From assembly GCF_011617465.1 (NCBI RefSeq), contig NZ_CP050153.1:3410001-3474000 (forward strand): 64,000 nt of DNA, read 5' to 3'. The stretch's first letter is position 1, and each line of letters starts with the position of its first letter. Under the pieces are notes generated by a model that saw only the letters and a list, made by a program, of their open reading frames with translations, was not told where the DNA came from and did not search any database. Origin of the DNA: Brevibacterium pigmentatum. Lineage in GTDB: Bacteria; Actinomycetota; Actinomycetes; Actinomycetales; Brevibacteriaceae. Below are positions 51,263 to 60,240 of this stretch, one piece after another. A program made the translations under genes and the position numbers.

Positions 51263-51367
51263 GGTTGGGTTGCGCAACTTGGCGGCTCGCCGCTGCTGAG
51301 TGGCGGATGATCGCCTGAGGAGCGGAAGCCCCTGCCCTCATGCCCACCCAGCTACTAGAGTGGTCGC

Positions 51368-52378
51368 ATGCGCGCTATCACGATCTCCTCCCCCGGTGAC
51401 CCCGAGGTCCTGCAGGTCACCGACGAACCGACCCCCGAGCTCGCCGCAGATGAGGTCCTCGTCCGCGTCCATGCCGCCGGAGTCAACCGGGCCGACCTGC
51501 TGCAGCGTCGCGGATTCTACGATCCCCCGCCCGGGGCCACCCTGATTCCCGGTCTCGAAGTCTCTGGCACGATCGAGAAGCTCGGCGCCGACGTCACCGG
51601 CTGGTCCGTCGGCGACCGGGTGGCGGCTCTGCTCTCCGGCGGCGGCTATGCCGAATCCGTACCCGTTCCCGCAGGTCAGCTGCTTCCCGTCCCCGATGAC
51701 TTCGACCTCACCGAGGCGGCCGCCCTCCCCGAGGTGCTGTCGACCGTATGGTCGAACATCGTCGGCCGCGGACTGGTGAAGGCCGGCGAATGGCTGCTGG
51801 TCCACGGTGGCGGGTCCGGCATCGGCACGGCCGCCATCCAGGTTGCGCGCCGCCTCGGCGTGAAGATCGTCGTGACCGTCGGCTCCGAACGGAAAGCCGA
51901 ATTCTGCCGTGAACTCGGCGCCGATGCCGTCATCAACTATCGCGAAGAGGACTTCGTCGAACGCGTCCGCGAAATCTGCACCCACGACGACGGGTCGACC
52001 GGCGCCGATGTCATCCTCGACATCATCGGCGCGAAGTACCTCGAGCGCAATATCAAGGCGCTGAGCACCGACGGCCGTCTCATCATCATCGGTATGCAGG
52101 GCGGAACGAAGACCGAGATCAACCTCGGTTGGCTCATGCAGCCGCGCAAGTCCGTATCCGCCACGACCCTGCGGGCGCGGCCGAAGGAACAGAAGATCGC
52201 CATAGTCGCCGAGGTAGCCGAGCAGCTGTGGCCGGCCGTGATCTCGGGAGACATCCGCCCCATCATCCACGAAACCATGCCGTTGACTGAGGCCGTCCGT
52301 GCCCATCAGACGCTCGAGGACGGGGCGAACATCGGCAAGGTTCTGCTCATCGTCGATGAGGAAGGTGCACAGCCATGA
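51368..52378 (+). CDS. NAD(P)H-quinone oxidoreductase (zinc-independent MDR)
   Basis: The 336-residue protein is a medium-chain reductase of the quinone oxidoreductase type: GVNRADLLQRRGFYDPP near residue 40, PGLEVSGTIEKLG, and the NAD(P) motif VHGGGSGIGTAAIQVA. The catalytic zinc ligands of alcohol dehydrogenases are absent, as in this subfamily. It likely reduces quinones or enones in the cytosol. It overlaps the bpa gene start by 4 bases, the first link of a four-gene overlapping operon. Confidence 0.9.
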   Translation: MRAITISSPGDPEVLQVTDEPTPELAADEVLVRVHAAGVNRADLLQRRGFYDPPPGATLIPGLEVSGTIEKLGADVTGWSVGDRVAALLSGGGYAESVPVPAGQLLPVPDDFDLTEAAALPEVLSTVWSNIVGRGLVKAGEWLLVHGGGSGIGTAAIQVARRLGVKIVVTVGSERKAEFCRELGADAVINYREEDFVERVREICTHDDGSTGADVILDIIGAKYLERNIKALSTDGRLIIIGMQGGTKTEINLGWLMQPRKSVSATTLRARPKEQKIAIVAEVAEQLWPAVISGDIRPIIHETMPLTEAVRAHQTLEDGANIGKVLLIVDEEGAQP

Positions 52379-52944
52379 CCGAGAACCCCGGCACGGGAGA
52401 CGGTGTCGAGAACGACGCGACTCCGCCCACCGGCGCAGAGTCGCCGGCCAGTGAATCTGCTCGGGCCGACGGCTTGGCGCGGGCTCAGCAGGATCAGGCG
52501 GATGTCTCCTCACCGGCGAAGGTGATGCGCATCGGCACCATGGTCAAGCAGCTGCTCGAGGAGGTCCGCGGCACCGAGCTCGATGAGAAGGGACGCGAAC
52601 GTCTCGCCGAGATCCACCGCCGCTCCATCGACGAACTCGAAGAAGGACTGTCGAAGGACCTCATCGAAGAGCTCGAACGCCTCGACCTGCCCTTCGATTC
52701 GACCGACGGTCCGCCGACGACTTCGGAGCTGCGGATCGCACAGGCTCAGCTCGTCGGCTGGCTCGAAGGTCTCTTCCACGGCATCCAGACGGCGATCATG
52801 GCACAGCAGGCTATGGCCCAGCAGATGGGCGGTCGCGGCCAGCTGCCTCCGGGAATGGTTCCACCCGGGATGACACCGGCGGAGGGACAACCCGATGAGA
52901 AGGAGTCGGACCGCGACGATCGCGGCACCGGCAACTATCTGTGA
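52375..52944 (+). CDS. bpa: Bacterial proteasome activator Bpa (PafE)-like
   Basis: The 189-residue protein matches the Bpa/DUF2587 family, ATP-independent ring activators of the actinobacterial 20S proteasome. A disordered N-terminus of about 50 residues is followed by a four-helix-bundle segment (VMRIGTMVKQLLEEVRG, then ELRIAQAQLVGWLEGLFHG). It ends with a Gln/Met/Pro-rich stretch and a C-terminal GNYL that corresponds to the GQYL proteasome-docking motif. It overlaps both neighbours by 4 bases. Confidence 0.9.
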   Translation: MTENPGTGDGVENDATPPTGAESPASESARADGLARAQQDQADVSSPAKVMRIGTMVKQLLEEVRGTELDEKGRERLAEIHRRSIDELEEGLSKDLIEELERLDLPFDSTDGPPTTSELRIAQAQLVGWLEGLFHGIQTAIMAQQAMAQQMGGRGQLPPGMVPPGMTPAEGQPDEKESDRDDRGTGNYL

Positions 52945-53522
52945 AGCGCTTCTTCTCCGGCTTGCGCAAGAAGGCGACGAAGACCGCGGTCAAGGACGAT
53001 GACCGGTTCGGCACCGGTCTGTGGCGGCACAACCGCGACCGCTTCATCCGCGCCGTCGACCGGTACTACACCACTGCGGTGGCCCTCCACGAGGCACGGG
53101 ACTCCAACGGCAGCGCCACGTCGGGAACCGCCTCGGCGAACGCGGACGACACATCCGACGGCAAGGCCACGGCCGCCTCGGCGAAGGATCCCGTCGACGT
53201 CATCGTCGACGGCACCCACCGGCCCAACGCACTCGTCGATGTCGTCGACGAGCTGACCGCGACCCTCCATGCCCGCTTTCCCGTCACCGGTCAGGTGGTG
53301 CCCGGGCCCGCGCGGCAGGCCGTCGGCGATGCACCGGAGCTGCTGACGAAGGCGTCGTCGAAGGTCGGTGAGGCGGTGCTTGCGGCATCGATGGCACGGT
53401 CGGAGGTGCCGACGGGACGGTCGATCGACTCGAGCGCCGAGGCCACGGTTCGGTTCATCTCGGACGCCGAGGAGCTGCTGGGGCGGGCGCGGGAGATTCT
53501 CGCTAAGGTAGAGGCACCATGA
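52941..53522 (+). CDS. Hypothetical protein in the bpa operon, 193 residues
   Basis: GTG 52941 overlaps the bpa stop. The protein has a basic N-terminus starting MKRFFSGLRKKATK, a helix (RFIRAVDRYYTTAVALHEA), an Ala/Ser/Asp low-complexity insert, then helical segments ending in VRFISDAEELLGRAREI. The insert contains two copies of the CGCCTCGGCG decamer. The function is unknown; the operon suggests a link with proteasome activation. Confidence 0.7.
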   Translation: MKRFFSGLRKKATKTAVKDDDRFGTGLWRHNRDRFIRAVDRYYTTAVALHEARDSNGSATSGTASANADDTSDGKATAASAKDPVDVIVDGTHRPNALVDVVDELTATLHARFPVTGQVVPGPARQAVGDAPELLTKASSKVGEAVLAASMARSEVPTGRSIDSSAEATVRFISDAEELLGRAREILAKVEAP

Positions 53523-54361
53523 GACCTCCGATCAGCCCCGACATCCTGCCGCCCGATGATTTCGACCTCGGCCTCGTCGCCAGCGATATCGACGGCACTC
53601 TGCTGCTGAACTGGAAGCCGATCTCGACGGCCACGATCGATGCGATCCATCGTTGCCAGGATGCGGAGATCCCCTTCGTCCTCGTCACCGGGCGGCCCAT
53701 GCGGTGGCTGGCGCCGATCGCCGAGCAGATCCCGGACCTCGGTCGCGTCGTGTGCCTCAACGGGGCGGTCGTCTATGACATCGCCTCGCAGTCCGTCGTC
53801 GATGCCCACAGCATCGACTCTCAGTCGCTGGCGGAGATCACCGCGGCGGTCCGCGTCGACCATCCCGAGGCCCGGTTCGCCTACGAGACGCTCAACGGCG
53901 GTTTCATCGACCGGGAGTTCGTCACCGCCCGACCGCGTGAGGCCCGGATCATCGACGATGTCTCCGAACTCGCCGGCGAAGACGTCGTCAAGGTGCTCGT
54001 GCGTCTTGAGACGAGCGACTCGCAGGCGATGCACGACCTCATCGATCCGCTCGTCGACGGCACCTGCCATGCTTCGTTCTCCGAACCAGACAACGGGCTC
54101 GTCGAACTCGCACCGTTCGGGATCACGAAGGCGAAGACGCTGGAGGGCTTGTGCGACCACCTCGGCGTGGCGCGGTCGCAGGTGATGGCGTTCGGAGATA
54201 TGCCCAACGACATCGAGATGCTGTCCTGGGCCGGGCACGGAGTCGCGATGGGCAATGCGCTCGGGTCGGTCAAGGCCATCGCCGCCGCCGTGACCGAGGC
54301 CGTCGACGACGATGGAGTCGCCCGCTACCTCGAAGCCGTCTTAGACACCCGCCCCAACTGA
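53519..54361 (+). CDS. HAD-superfamily (Cof-type) phosphatase
   Basis: The 280-residue protein has the HAD nucleophile motif ASDIDGT (D23, D25), motif II FVLVTGRP, and motif III/IV with GDMPNDIEMLSWAG. The C2-type cap lies between them. Such enzymes dephosphorylate sugar phosphates or related metabolites. It overlaps the preceding gene by 4 bases. It is convergent with another Cof-type HAD gene that shares its motifs, suggesting old duplication. Confidence 0.9.
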   Translation: MRPPISPDILPPDDFDLGLVASDIDGTLLLNWKPISTATIDAIHRCQDAEIPFVLVTGRPMRWLAPIAEQIPDLGRVVCLNGAVVYDIASQSVVDAHSIDSQSLAEITAAVRVDHPEARFAYETLNGGFIDREFVTARPREARIIDDVSELAGEDVVKVLVRLETSDSQAMHDLIDPLVDGTCHASFSEPDNGLVELAPFGITKAKTLEGLCDHLGVARSQVMAFGDMPNDIEMLSWAGHGVAMGNALGSVKAIAAAVTEAVDDDGVARYLEAVLDTRPN

Positions 54362-54436
54362 CCCCTATTGCTACCTGACGGCGGCCCAGCTACCTCGCGC
54401 GAGGTTGCTGGGCCGCCGTCAGGTAGTAATTAGGGG
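54362..54436. terminator. 75-bp palindrome filling the gap between convergent HAD genes
   Basis: The whole intergenic space is an inverted repeat: CCCCTA...CTACCTGACGGCGGCCCAGC is mirrored by GCTGGGCCGCCGTCAGGTAG...TAGGGG around ACCTCGCGCGAGGT, with few mismatches. It begins at the base after one stop codon, and the other gene's TAA lies inside the right arm. A bidirectional terminator is the simplest reading; a repeat element or protein-binding site is possible. Confidence 0.8.
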
Positions 54437-55278
54437 CGGGTGTTGGTGGTGCCCTCTGCTTCTAGGAGAGTCGTGTCGAGGTCGAAGTAGTCGACCAGAG
54501 CCACGGCGAGGCCGTCGTCGTCGATCGAGTCGGTGACCACGCTCGCGTGCACCTTGAGCTCGTCCTTCGACTGGCCCATGACGATTCCGTGCTCGACCCA
54601 TTCGATCATCTCGATGTCGTTGAGTCCGTCGCCGGCGCCCACGGTGTGCGCATGTTCGACTCCGAGTTCCTCAGCCACGAGCTCCAGGCCGCTGGCCTTC
54701 GAGACCCCGTCCGGAGCGATGTCGAGCCAGTTGCTCCAGCCCACCGAATAGCTGACCTCATGGAGTCCGAGCGAGTCCACGGCGGCCGCGAACTCCTCAG
54801 CGGTGCCGTTGACCTCACGCATGACGATGCGGGTGGCCTGCTTCGTCAGCAGCTCTTCGAAATCCACGATGTCGAGCGTGTCTGATTCGGCGAGTTCGCC
54901 GACCGGGAACGCCCCGGACGCCCACCGGTGCAGGTCCGGATCCTCGACGAGGAACAGCGCCGTCGGCAGCGCCGCGTGCATCTGCTCGAGCGCATCCTTC
55001 GGGTCGAAGGACACCACATGGTGCATCTCCCACCCCAACGGCAGCTCCGGGTCGAGGCGGACGACGACGGACCCGTTCGAGCACACGACGAATCCGTGCT
55101 TGAGATCGAGCGCGTGGACGACCTCGAGCGCGCCAGGCAGGGCACGGCCGGTGGAGATCACAAGGTGGTGGCCCTCCTCGGCGAGCCGATCGAGCACCTG
55201 CTTCACCGACTCCGACAGGGATCCGTCGTATCCGACGATCGTGCCGTCGACATCGAGTGCGATGAGGTGCGGGGTCAA
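54430..55278 (-). CDS. HAD-superfamily (Cof-type) phosphatase
   Basis: The 282-residue protein starts at TTG 55278 with GGGAG five bases upstream. Motifs are LIALDVDGT (nucleophile D9, D11), HLVISTGRALPG, and GAGDGLNDIEMIEWVEHG. The C2 cap is present. The substrate is unknown. It is convergent with the HAD gene at 53519. The 123-bp space to serS contains one CGCCGAGGCG decamer and no gene. Confidence 0.88.
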   Translation of the reverse strand: MTPHLIALDVDGTIVGYDGSLSESVKQVLDRLAEEGHHLVISTGRALPGALEVVHALDLKHGFVVCSNGSVVVRLDPELPLGWEMHHVVSFDPKDALEQMHAALPTALFLVEDPDLHRWASGAFPVGELAESDTLDIVDFEELLTKQATRIVMREVNGTAEEFAAAVDSLGLHEVSYSVGWSNWLDIAPDGVSKASGLELVAEELGVEHAHTVGAGDGLNDIEMIEWVEHGIVMGQSKDELKVHASVVTDSIDDDGLAVALVDYFDLDTTLLEAEGTTNTRP

Positions 55279-55401
55279 TGTGTCTCCCAACGTATGCGTG
55301 ATTTCTCTTGTCGTCGTTCCTACCGGCGCCGAGGCGACCGAACCCAACCGAGAAACGCCGGGTTCCGCCGAACGGTCAGTCCCCCGCGTCCCGGCACAGC
55401 C

Positions 55402-56682
55402 TCAGTAACGCGGTCCTTCCGGACCCTGTGCGGTCATCCCGCCGAGGTAGGGCCGCAGTGCCTCGGGCACCGTGACCGAGCCGTCCGCCTGCTGATGGTT
55501 CTCGAGGATCGGCACGAGCCAGCGGGTGTTGGCCATGGTTCCGTTGAGGGTGGCCACCGGCCGGGTCGATCCGTCGCGGCGTTCGCGGATCTGCAGGCGG
55601 CGGGCCTGGAAGGTCGTGCAGTTCGACGTCGAGGTCAGCTCGCGGTACGTGCCCTGGGTCGGCACCCAGGCTTCGCAGTCGAACTTGCGGGCGGCGGAAT
55701 CGCCGAGGTCGCCGGCGGCGGTATCGATGACCCGGTAGGGCAGCTCGCACAGGCCGAGCATCTTCTCCTGCAGCGACAGCATCCGCTCGTGTTCGGCTTC
55801 GGCGTCCTCGACCGGAACGTAGGCGAACATCTCGACCTTCTGGAACTGGTGGACGCGGATGATTCCGCGGGTGTCCTTGCCGTAGGAGCCGGCCTCGCGG
55901 CGGTAGCAGGAGGAGATTCCGGCATAGCGCAGCGGTCCGTCGGTCAGGTCGATGATCTCGTCCATGTGGTATCCGGCCAGGGGCACCTCGGAGGTGCCGA
56001 CAAGGAACAGGTCATCGGCTTCGAGACGGTAGACCTCATCGGCATGCTCACCGAGGAACCCGGTGCCGCGCATGACCTCGGGGCGGACGAGCGTCGGGGT
56101 GATGGTCGGGTTGAACCCGGCCTCCTCGGCGACGTCGCGGGCGAGGTTGAGCAGAGCCATTTCGAGCTTCGCACCGAAACCGGTGAGGTAGTGGAAGCGC
56201 GAACCGGAGACCTTTGTGCCGCGGGTGGTGTCGATGGCCTTGAGTTTCTCACCGATCTCGAGGTGATCGAGCGGTTCGAAGCCGTCCGGGGTGAAGTCGC
56301 GGGGCTCGCCCACGGTCTTGAGCGTCACGAAGTTCTCTTCGCCGCCGGCAGGGATGCCGTCGATGATGAGGTTCGGGACCTTCGATACGAGCTGGTCGAA
56401 GGCGAAGGTGGCTTCTTCGGACTCCGCCGACAGCGACTTCACGGCCTCGGACTTCGCCTTGCCTTCAGCGATGAGTGCCGGCTTGTCCTCCTTCGGCGCT
56501 TTTGCGATCTGGGAGGAGAAGGACTTCTGATCCGCACGTGCGTCTTCGAAGGCGGTGATGGCCGCACGACGAGCGGAATCGGCAGCGATGACATCGTCGA
56601 TGAGCTCGACGGATGCCCCGCGAGCCTCCTGCGATGCCTTGAACAGGGCCGGGTTGTCTCTGAGAAGCGCTAGATCGATCAC
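55402..56682 (-). CDS. serS: Seryl-tRNA synthetase
   Basis: The 426-residue enzyme charges tRNA-Ser, two genes for which lie in this window. It has the N-terminal antiparallel coiled coil (about 25-110) and class II catalytic motifs: [15 protein letters not shown] with FQKVEMF (motif 2) and [15 protein letters not shown] (near motif 3). The length is normal. The start is GTG 56682, directly after GAGAGG, so either a short-spaced site or leaderless initiation is used. Confidence 0.97.
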   Translation of the reverse strand: MIDLALLRDNPALFKASQEARGASVELIDDVIAADSARRAAITAFEDARADQKSFSSQIAKAPKEDKPALIAEGKAKSEAVKSLSAESEEATFAFDQLVSKVPNLIIDGIPAGGEENFVTLKTVGEPRDFTPDGFEPLDHLEIGEKLKAIDTTRGTKVSGSRFHYLTGFGAKLEMALLNLARDVAEEAGFNPTITPTLVRPEVMRGTGFLGEHADEVYRLEADDLFLVGTSEVPLAGYHMDEIIDLTDGPLRYAGISSCYRREAGSYGKDTRGIIRVHQFQKVEMFAYVPVEDAEAEHERMLSLQEKMLGLCELPYRVIDTAAGDLGDSAARKFDCEAWVPTQGTYRELTSTSNCTTFQARRLQIRERRDGSTRPVATLNGTMANTRWLVPILENHQQADGSVTVPEALRPYLGGMTAQGPEGPRY

Positions 56683-56763
56683 CCTCTCAGCTTAACGGGC
56701 CGGGCCTGTTTTCGATATTCGGCACTCAGCCTGCACACGACTTCGGCACTGTACATTTGGGCC

Positions 56764-57879
56764 ATGATCATCGAGTTGGATCCCCTGATGACCTGGGTCA
56801 TCGTCATCGGCGCTCTCGCGGTGCTCGTGGCCGCGTTCCTCATCGGCCGCCGCACCGGCGTTCGTCGCGCACTCAACACGATGCGACGCTCCGCCCACCC
56901 GGCGAACCTCTCCGACGAGGTGGTCGATGACGCCGCCCGGTACCGTGCCGCGCTCATCGTCAACCCGACGAAGACCGATGTCCACAACCTGGCCTCCACC
57001 GCCGAGGCGATCTGCCGTTTCGAGGGATGGAGCCGTCCGCTCGTGCTCGAGACCACCGTCGACGATCCGGGCGCGGGAGCTGCCGTCCGCGCCCTCGACG
57101 AGGGGGTCGACGTCGTCATCGCCGCCGGTGGTGATGGGACCATCCGCGCTGTCGCCTCGGCGCTGGCGGGAACATCGACCCCGATGGGGATCGTGCCGCT
57201 GGGAACGGGGAACCTGCTCGCCCGCAACATCGACCTCGTCCTCGACAAGACGGAGTGGGCGCTGCGGATCGCACTGTGGGGGCGCAACCGCGAGATCGAC
57301 GTGGGGAAGGCGAAGACCGACCCGGACGGCGACACCCACGTCTTCACCGTGATGACCGGACTCGGCTTCGACGCCGCGGTCATGGCCGACACCAGCGACG
57401 ATCTCAAGGCCCGCCTCGGATGGCTCGCCTATGTCGAAGCGGGATCACGGAAGCTCACCGGCAAACCCAGTCATGTGAAGGTCACGTTCGACGACGAATA
57501 TCGGATCTCGGCGCGGGTGCGTTCGGTCCTCGGCGGCAATTGCGGGAAGCTGCAGGGCGGCATCCAACTGCTGCCGCAGGCGGTCATCGACGACGGCATG
57601 CTCGACGTGCTCATCGTCAGCCCGAAGAACCTCGGTCAGTGGCTCGGCGTGCTTGCATCGATCGCCGGCCGTCGGGCCTCGCGCGGGCTGCACACGAACA
57701 TCCGGAAGTGCCGCAAGGTCGTCATCGAAGCCGGTGACGACGTTGATATTCAGCTCGACGGGGATCCGCTGGGACAGTCGTCGTACCTCGAAATGGAGGT
57801 CGACGCCTCGGCCCTGACCGTCCGTGTGCCCACCGTCGAACAGCGCAAGCAGATCCGCGCCGAGGCGTGGCCGGTCTAG
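56764..57879 (+). CDS. Diacylglycerol kinase-family lipid kinase
   Basis: The 371-residue protein has an N-terminal membrane helix (about 8-29), then a DAGK catalytic domain from about residue 60: ALIVNPTKTD, VIAAGGDGT (GGDGT at 122-126) and PLGTGNLLARN. The C-terminal beta domain ends with IRKCRKVVIEA and DIQLDGDPLG. Such enzymes phosphorylate diacylglycerol or related lipids. TACATT lies just upstream of the ATG, so a leaderless transcript is likely. Confidence 0.9.
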   Translation: MIIELDPLMTWVIVIGALAVLVAAFLIGRRTGVRRALNTMRRSAHPANLSDEVVDDAARYRAALIVNPTKTDVHNLASTAEAICRFEGWSRPLVLETTVDDPGAGAAVRALDEGVDVVIAAGGDGTIRAVASALAGTSTPMGIVPLGTGNLLARNIDLVLDKTEWALRIALWGRNREIDVGKAKTDPDGDTHVFTVMTGLGFDAAVMADTSDDLKARLGWLAYVEAGSRKLTGKPSHVKVTFDDEYRISARVRSVLGGNCGKLQGGIQLLPQAVIDDGMLDVLIVSPKNLGQWLGVLASIAGRRASRGLHTNIRKCRKVVIEAGDDVDIQLDGDPLGQSSYLEMEVDASALTVRVPTVEQRKQIRAEAWPV

Positions 57880-58103
57880 AGGTCGGATCCGCTGGATCGG
57901 CGCGGCCGACGGCCCCCTTCGCCGAGGCGGCCCTTGCAGTCATTCTTTTACCGATGAGTAGGTCACGAAAGGGTTAAAGGAATTCACCTAAATGTTACCG
58001 CATCTAAATCTGAACAAAACGTACAGAAATAGTTTGGAAAACCCTTAGAACCTAGGATGAGTGCCGTATCACACCCCTCGCCACAGAGATTGAAGGCACA
58101 CCA
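57880..58103 (+). promoter_or_regulatory. AT-rich upstream region of surface protein 1
   Basis: The 224-bp gap is clearly more AT-rich than its surroundings from about 57950 and should hold the promoter of the surface protein gene. It contains one CGCCGAGGCG decamer at 57920-57929. I could not fix a -10/-35 pair with normal spacing. GAAGG near 58092 is the probable ribosome binding site. Confidence 0.45.
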
Positions 58104-59999
58104 ATGAAGAAGATCATCCTCGCGCCGGCAGTCGCGCTCGCGTTCACCGGGCTTGTCGCGAGCCCGGTCGCCGCCGCGGAATCGACGTCCGCCCAGTCGG
58201 CCTCCACGCAGACTGCCGAGCAGAAGAAGGCCGACGCCGAAAAGGCCGAAGCCAAGAAGAAGGAAGAGGCCAAGAAGGCCGCTGCTGAGAAGGCTGAAGC
58301 CGAGAAGAAGGCAGCGGCAGAGAAGGCAGCAGCCGAAAAGAAGGCCAAGGAAAAGGCCGAGGCTGCCAAGAAGGCCGCCGAGAAGAAGGCCGCCGAGGAC
58401 AAGGCAGACAAGAAGGACGAGGCAAAGAAGCCTCCGAAGAAGGTCGACCCGAAGCCCGCTCCTGCCCCCAAGGACGAGGACAAGGACGACAAGGACGAAG
58501 ACAAGTCCGAGGACAAGACCAACCCGATCAACGCCTCGGTGCAGGTGACCTCCGGTGAGGTCACTGCCGAGGAGCTTCACGAGGATGGCGTGACTGTCAA
58601 GGTCTCCGGTCTCGAGGAGGGCGACAAGGTCGCCGCCAAGTCCGGCCTCACCGGCCCCGCGGTCACTGCTCAGGGCTCGACCGCGACGATGAAGCTGCGT
58701 TCCTCCTCGGAGGTCACGCAGGAATCAGTCGCTTTCGCCCTCCAGGTGCAGCGGACCGGCACCACTGCCAAGACTGTCGCAGGAGCCGCCGAGGTCGACG
58801 TACAAGCAGTCGACCCCACGGTCTCGCTCAACACTGACGAGATCTCGGAAAGCGATTTCGACGAGAACGGAATCAAGGTCACCGGCGAGGGCTTCACCCC
58901 CGGCGGCACGGTCAACGTCGTCGGCGGCAACGAAACATCGCCGTTCGCGACCCAGGAAGTCGAAGCCAATTCGGACGGAGAGATCTCCGCAACCCTGAAG
59001 TTCGAGGGCGACGATGCGCTTCCAGCCGGCGACTACACCGTCTGGGGCGTCGACCAGGAGTCCAAGACCAACTCCCCGGCCCAGGACTTCACCATCACTG
59101 AAGACGATGCTGTCGATGCGATCGACGTCTCGCTCAAGGTAGATCCCAAGGAGATCACCGCCGAGGATCTCGCCAACAAGGACAAGGGCGTCAAGGTCAC
59201 TGTCACCGGCGTGAAGAAGGGTGACAAGATCACCGATTCCCTCACCGGTGAGACTGAGACAGCAGAGGCCGACGGCGATTACGAGCTCCACCTCTGGTAC
59301 GAGGGCGACCCCGCGAACCTCGAGGTCGGCAAGGTCCCGTTCACCGTCACCATCGACCGTGAAGGCACCGAGTCGGAAACCCTCAACGGAGACATCAACG
59401 TTGTCGCCGAAGACGGTGAGGACGACGGAAACGACGACGCAGACAACGGCAACGATGGCAGTGACGACGGCAATGACGACGGCGAAACCGAAGCTCCCGC
59501 CGAGGCGGCCTTCACGGTTTCCCCGAAGACGATCGAAGCCGCGGACTTCGCCAATGACAAGAAGGGCGTCACCCTCGCCGTCGAGAACTGCGAACCCGGC
59601 GCGGATGTCCACTTCGAAGTCAACCCGAAGGGCATCAACGTCACCGCATACGAGAACACCGTCACGGCTGACGACGAAGGCAATGCCTCCGTCAACGTCT
59701 TCGGCACCTCATCGGATGTCTCGGCCTACGTCGGCGCTTACACCGCGACAGCAACCTGCGGCGATGACACCATGAAGGACTCCTTCACGGTCACCGAAGG
59801 CGCAAACGGCGGCGGATCGGGCGGCGGCGACAACGGCAATGCCGGAAACGGCGGCGGAGACGACGGCAGCCAGCTGCCTCGCACCGGTGCCGACCTCGGC
59901 GGACTGACGACGGGAGCCCTGCTCCTCCTCGTCGGTGGTGCCGCGATCGCACTGACCGGCCGCAAGAACAAGTTCGGACAGACTCCGACGAGCTTCTGA
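58104..59999 (+). CDS. LPRTG-anchored surface protein 1
   Basis: The 631-residue protein has a Sec signal peptide (about 1-25, MKKIILAPAVALAFTGLVAS), a Lys/Ala/Glu-rich helical stalk (about 37-130), then several Ig-like or beta-rich repeat modules. One module begins VSLNTDEISESDFD, and a later one contains GVTLAVENCEPG. An acidic Gly/Asn linker precedes LPRTG at 591-595, a membrane helix and a Lys/Arg tail, the sortase sorting signal. It is expected to be wall-anchored. It is followed by a strong terminator and a paralog. Confidence 0.9.
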   Translation: MKKIILAPAVALAFTGLVASPVAAAESTSAQSASTQTAEQKKADAEKAEAKKKEEAKKAAAEKAEAEKKAAAEKAAAEKKAKEKAEAAKKAAEKKAAEDKADKKDEAKKPPKKVDPKPAPAPKDEDKDDKDEDKSEDKTNPINASVQVTSGEVTAEELHEDGVTVKVSGLEEGDKVAAKSGLTGPAVTAQGSTATMKLRSSSEVTQESVAFALQVQRTGTTAKTVAGAAEVDVQAVDPTVSLNTDEISESDFDENGIKVTGEGFTPGGTVNVVGGNETSPFATQEVEANSDGEISATLKFEGDDALPAGDYTVWGVDQESKTNSPAQDFTITEDDAVDAIDVSLKVDPKEITAEDLANKDKGVKVTVTGVKKGDKITDSLTGETETAEADGDYELHLWYEGDPANLEVGKVPFTVTIDREGTESETLNGDINVVAEDGEDDGNDDADNGNDGSDDGNDDGETEAPAEAAFTVSPKTIEAADFANDKKGVTLAVENCEPGADVHFEVNPKGINVTAYENTVTADDEGNASVNVFGTSSDVSAYVGAYTATATCGDDTMKDSFTVTEGANGGGSGGGDNGNAGNGGGDDGSQLPRTGADLGGLTTGALLLLVGGAAIALTGRKNKFGQTPTSF

Positions 60000-60026
60000 T
60001 CCGAGGCAGGCAGTCAGCCTGCATCG

Positions 60027-60070
60027 AGAAGGAGGGGCGGCCCAGCACACGCTGGGCCGCCCCTCCTTCT
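60027..60070 (+). terminator. Strong hairpin after surface protein 1
   Basis: Twenty-base perfectly paired arms (60027-60046 and 60051-60070) flank an ACAC loop, 27 bp after the stop codon. A weakly T-rich flank follows. Confidence 0.9.
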
Positions 60071-60181
60071 GTTCTTCAGCCGGTGACGAATCGACGATTC
60101 AGGGTGAATGGAGAATGAACTCTGCGACAGGGGTGAAGCCAGTGCTGAACAAAATGACCACAACTATGTGTGTGGTGAATG

Positions 60182-60210
60182 TTGCATTACTGTTACATTC
60201 GTAATACTTC
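60182..60210 (+). promoter_or_regulatory. Candidate promoter of surface protein 2
   Basis: TTGCAT and TACTTC are separated by 17 bp, ending 30 bp before the ATG at 60241. The surrounding DNA is AT-rich, and AAGGAAA is the ribosome binding site. The -10 match is partial. Confidence 0.5.
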
Positions 60211-60240
60211 ACACCCAGCTGTAATTTTCTAAGGAAATAC

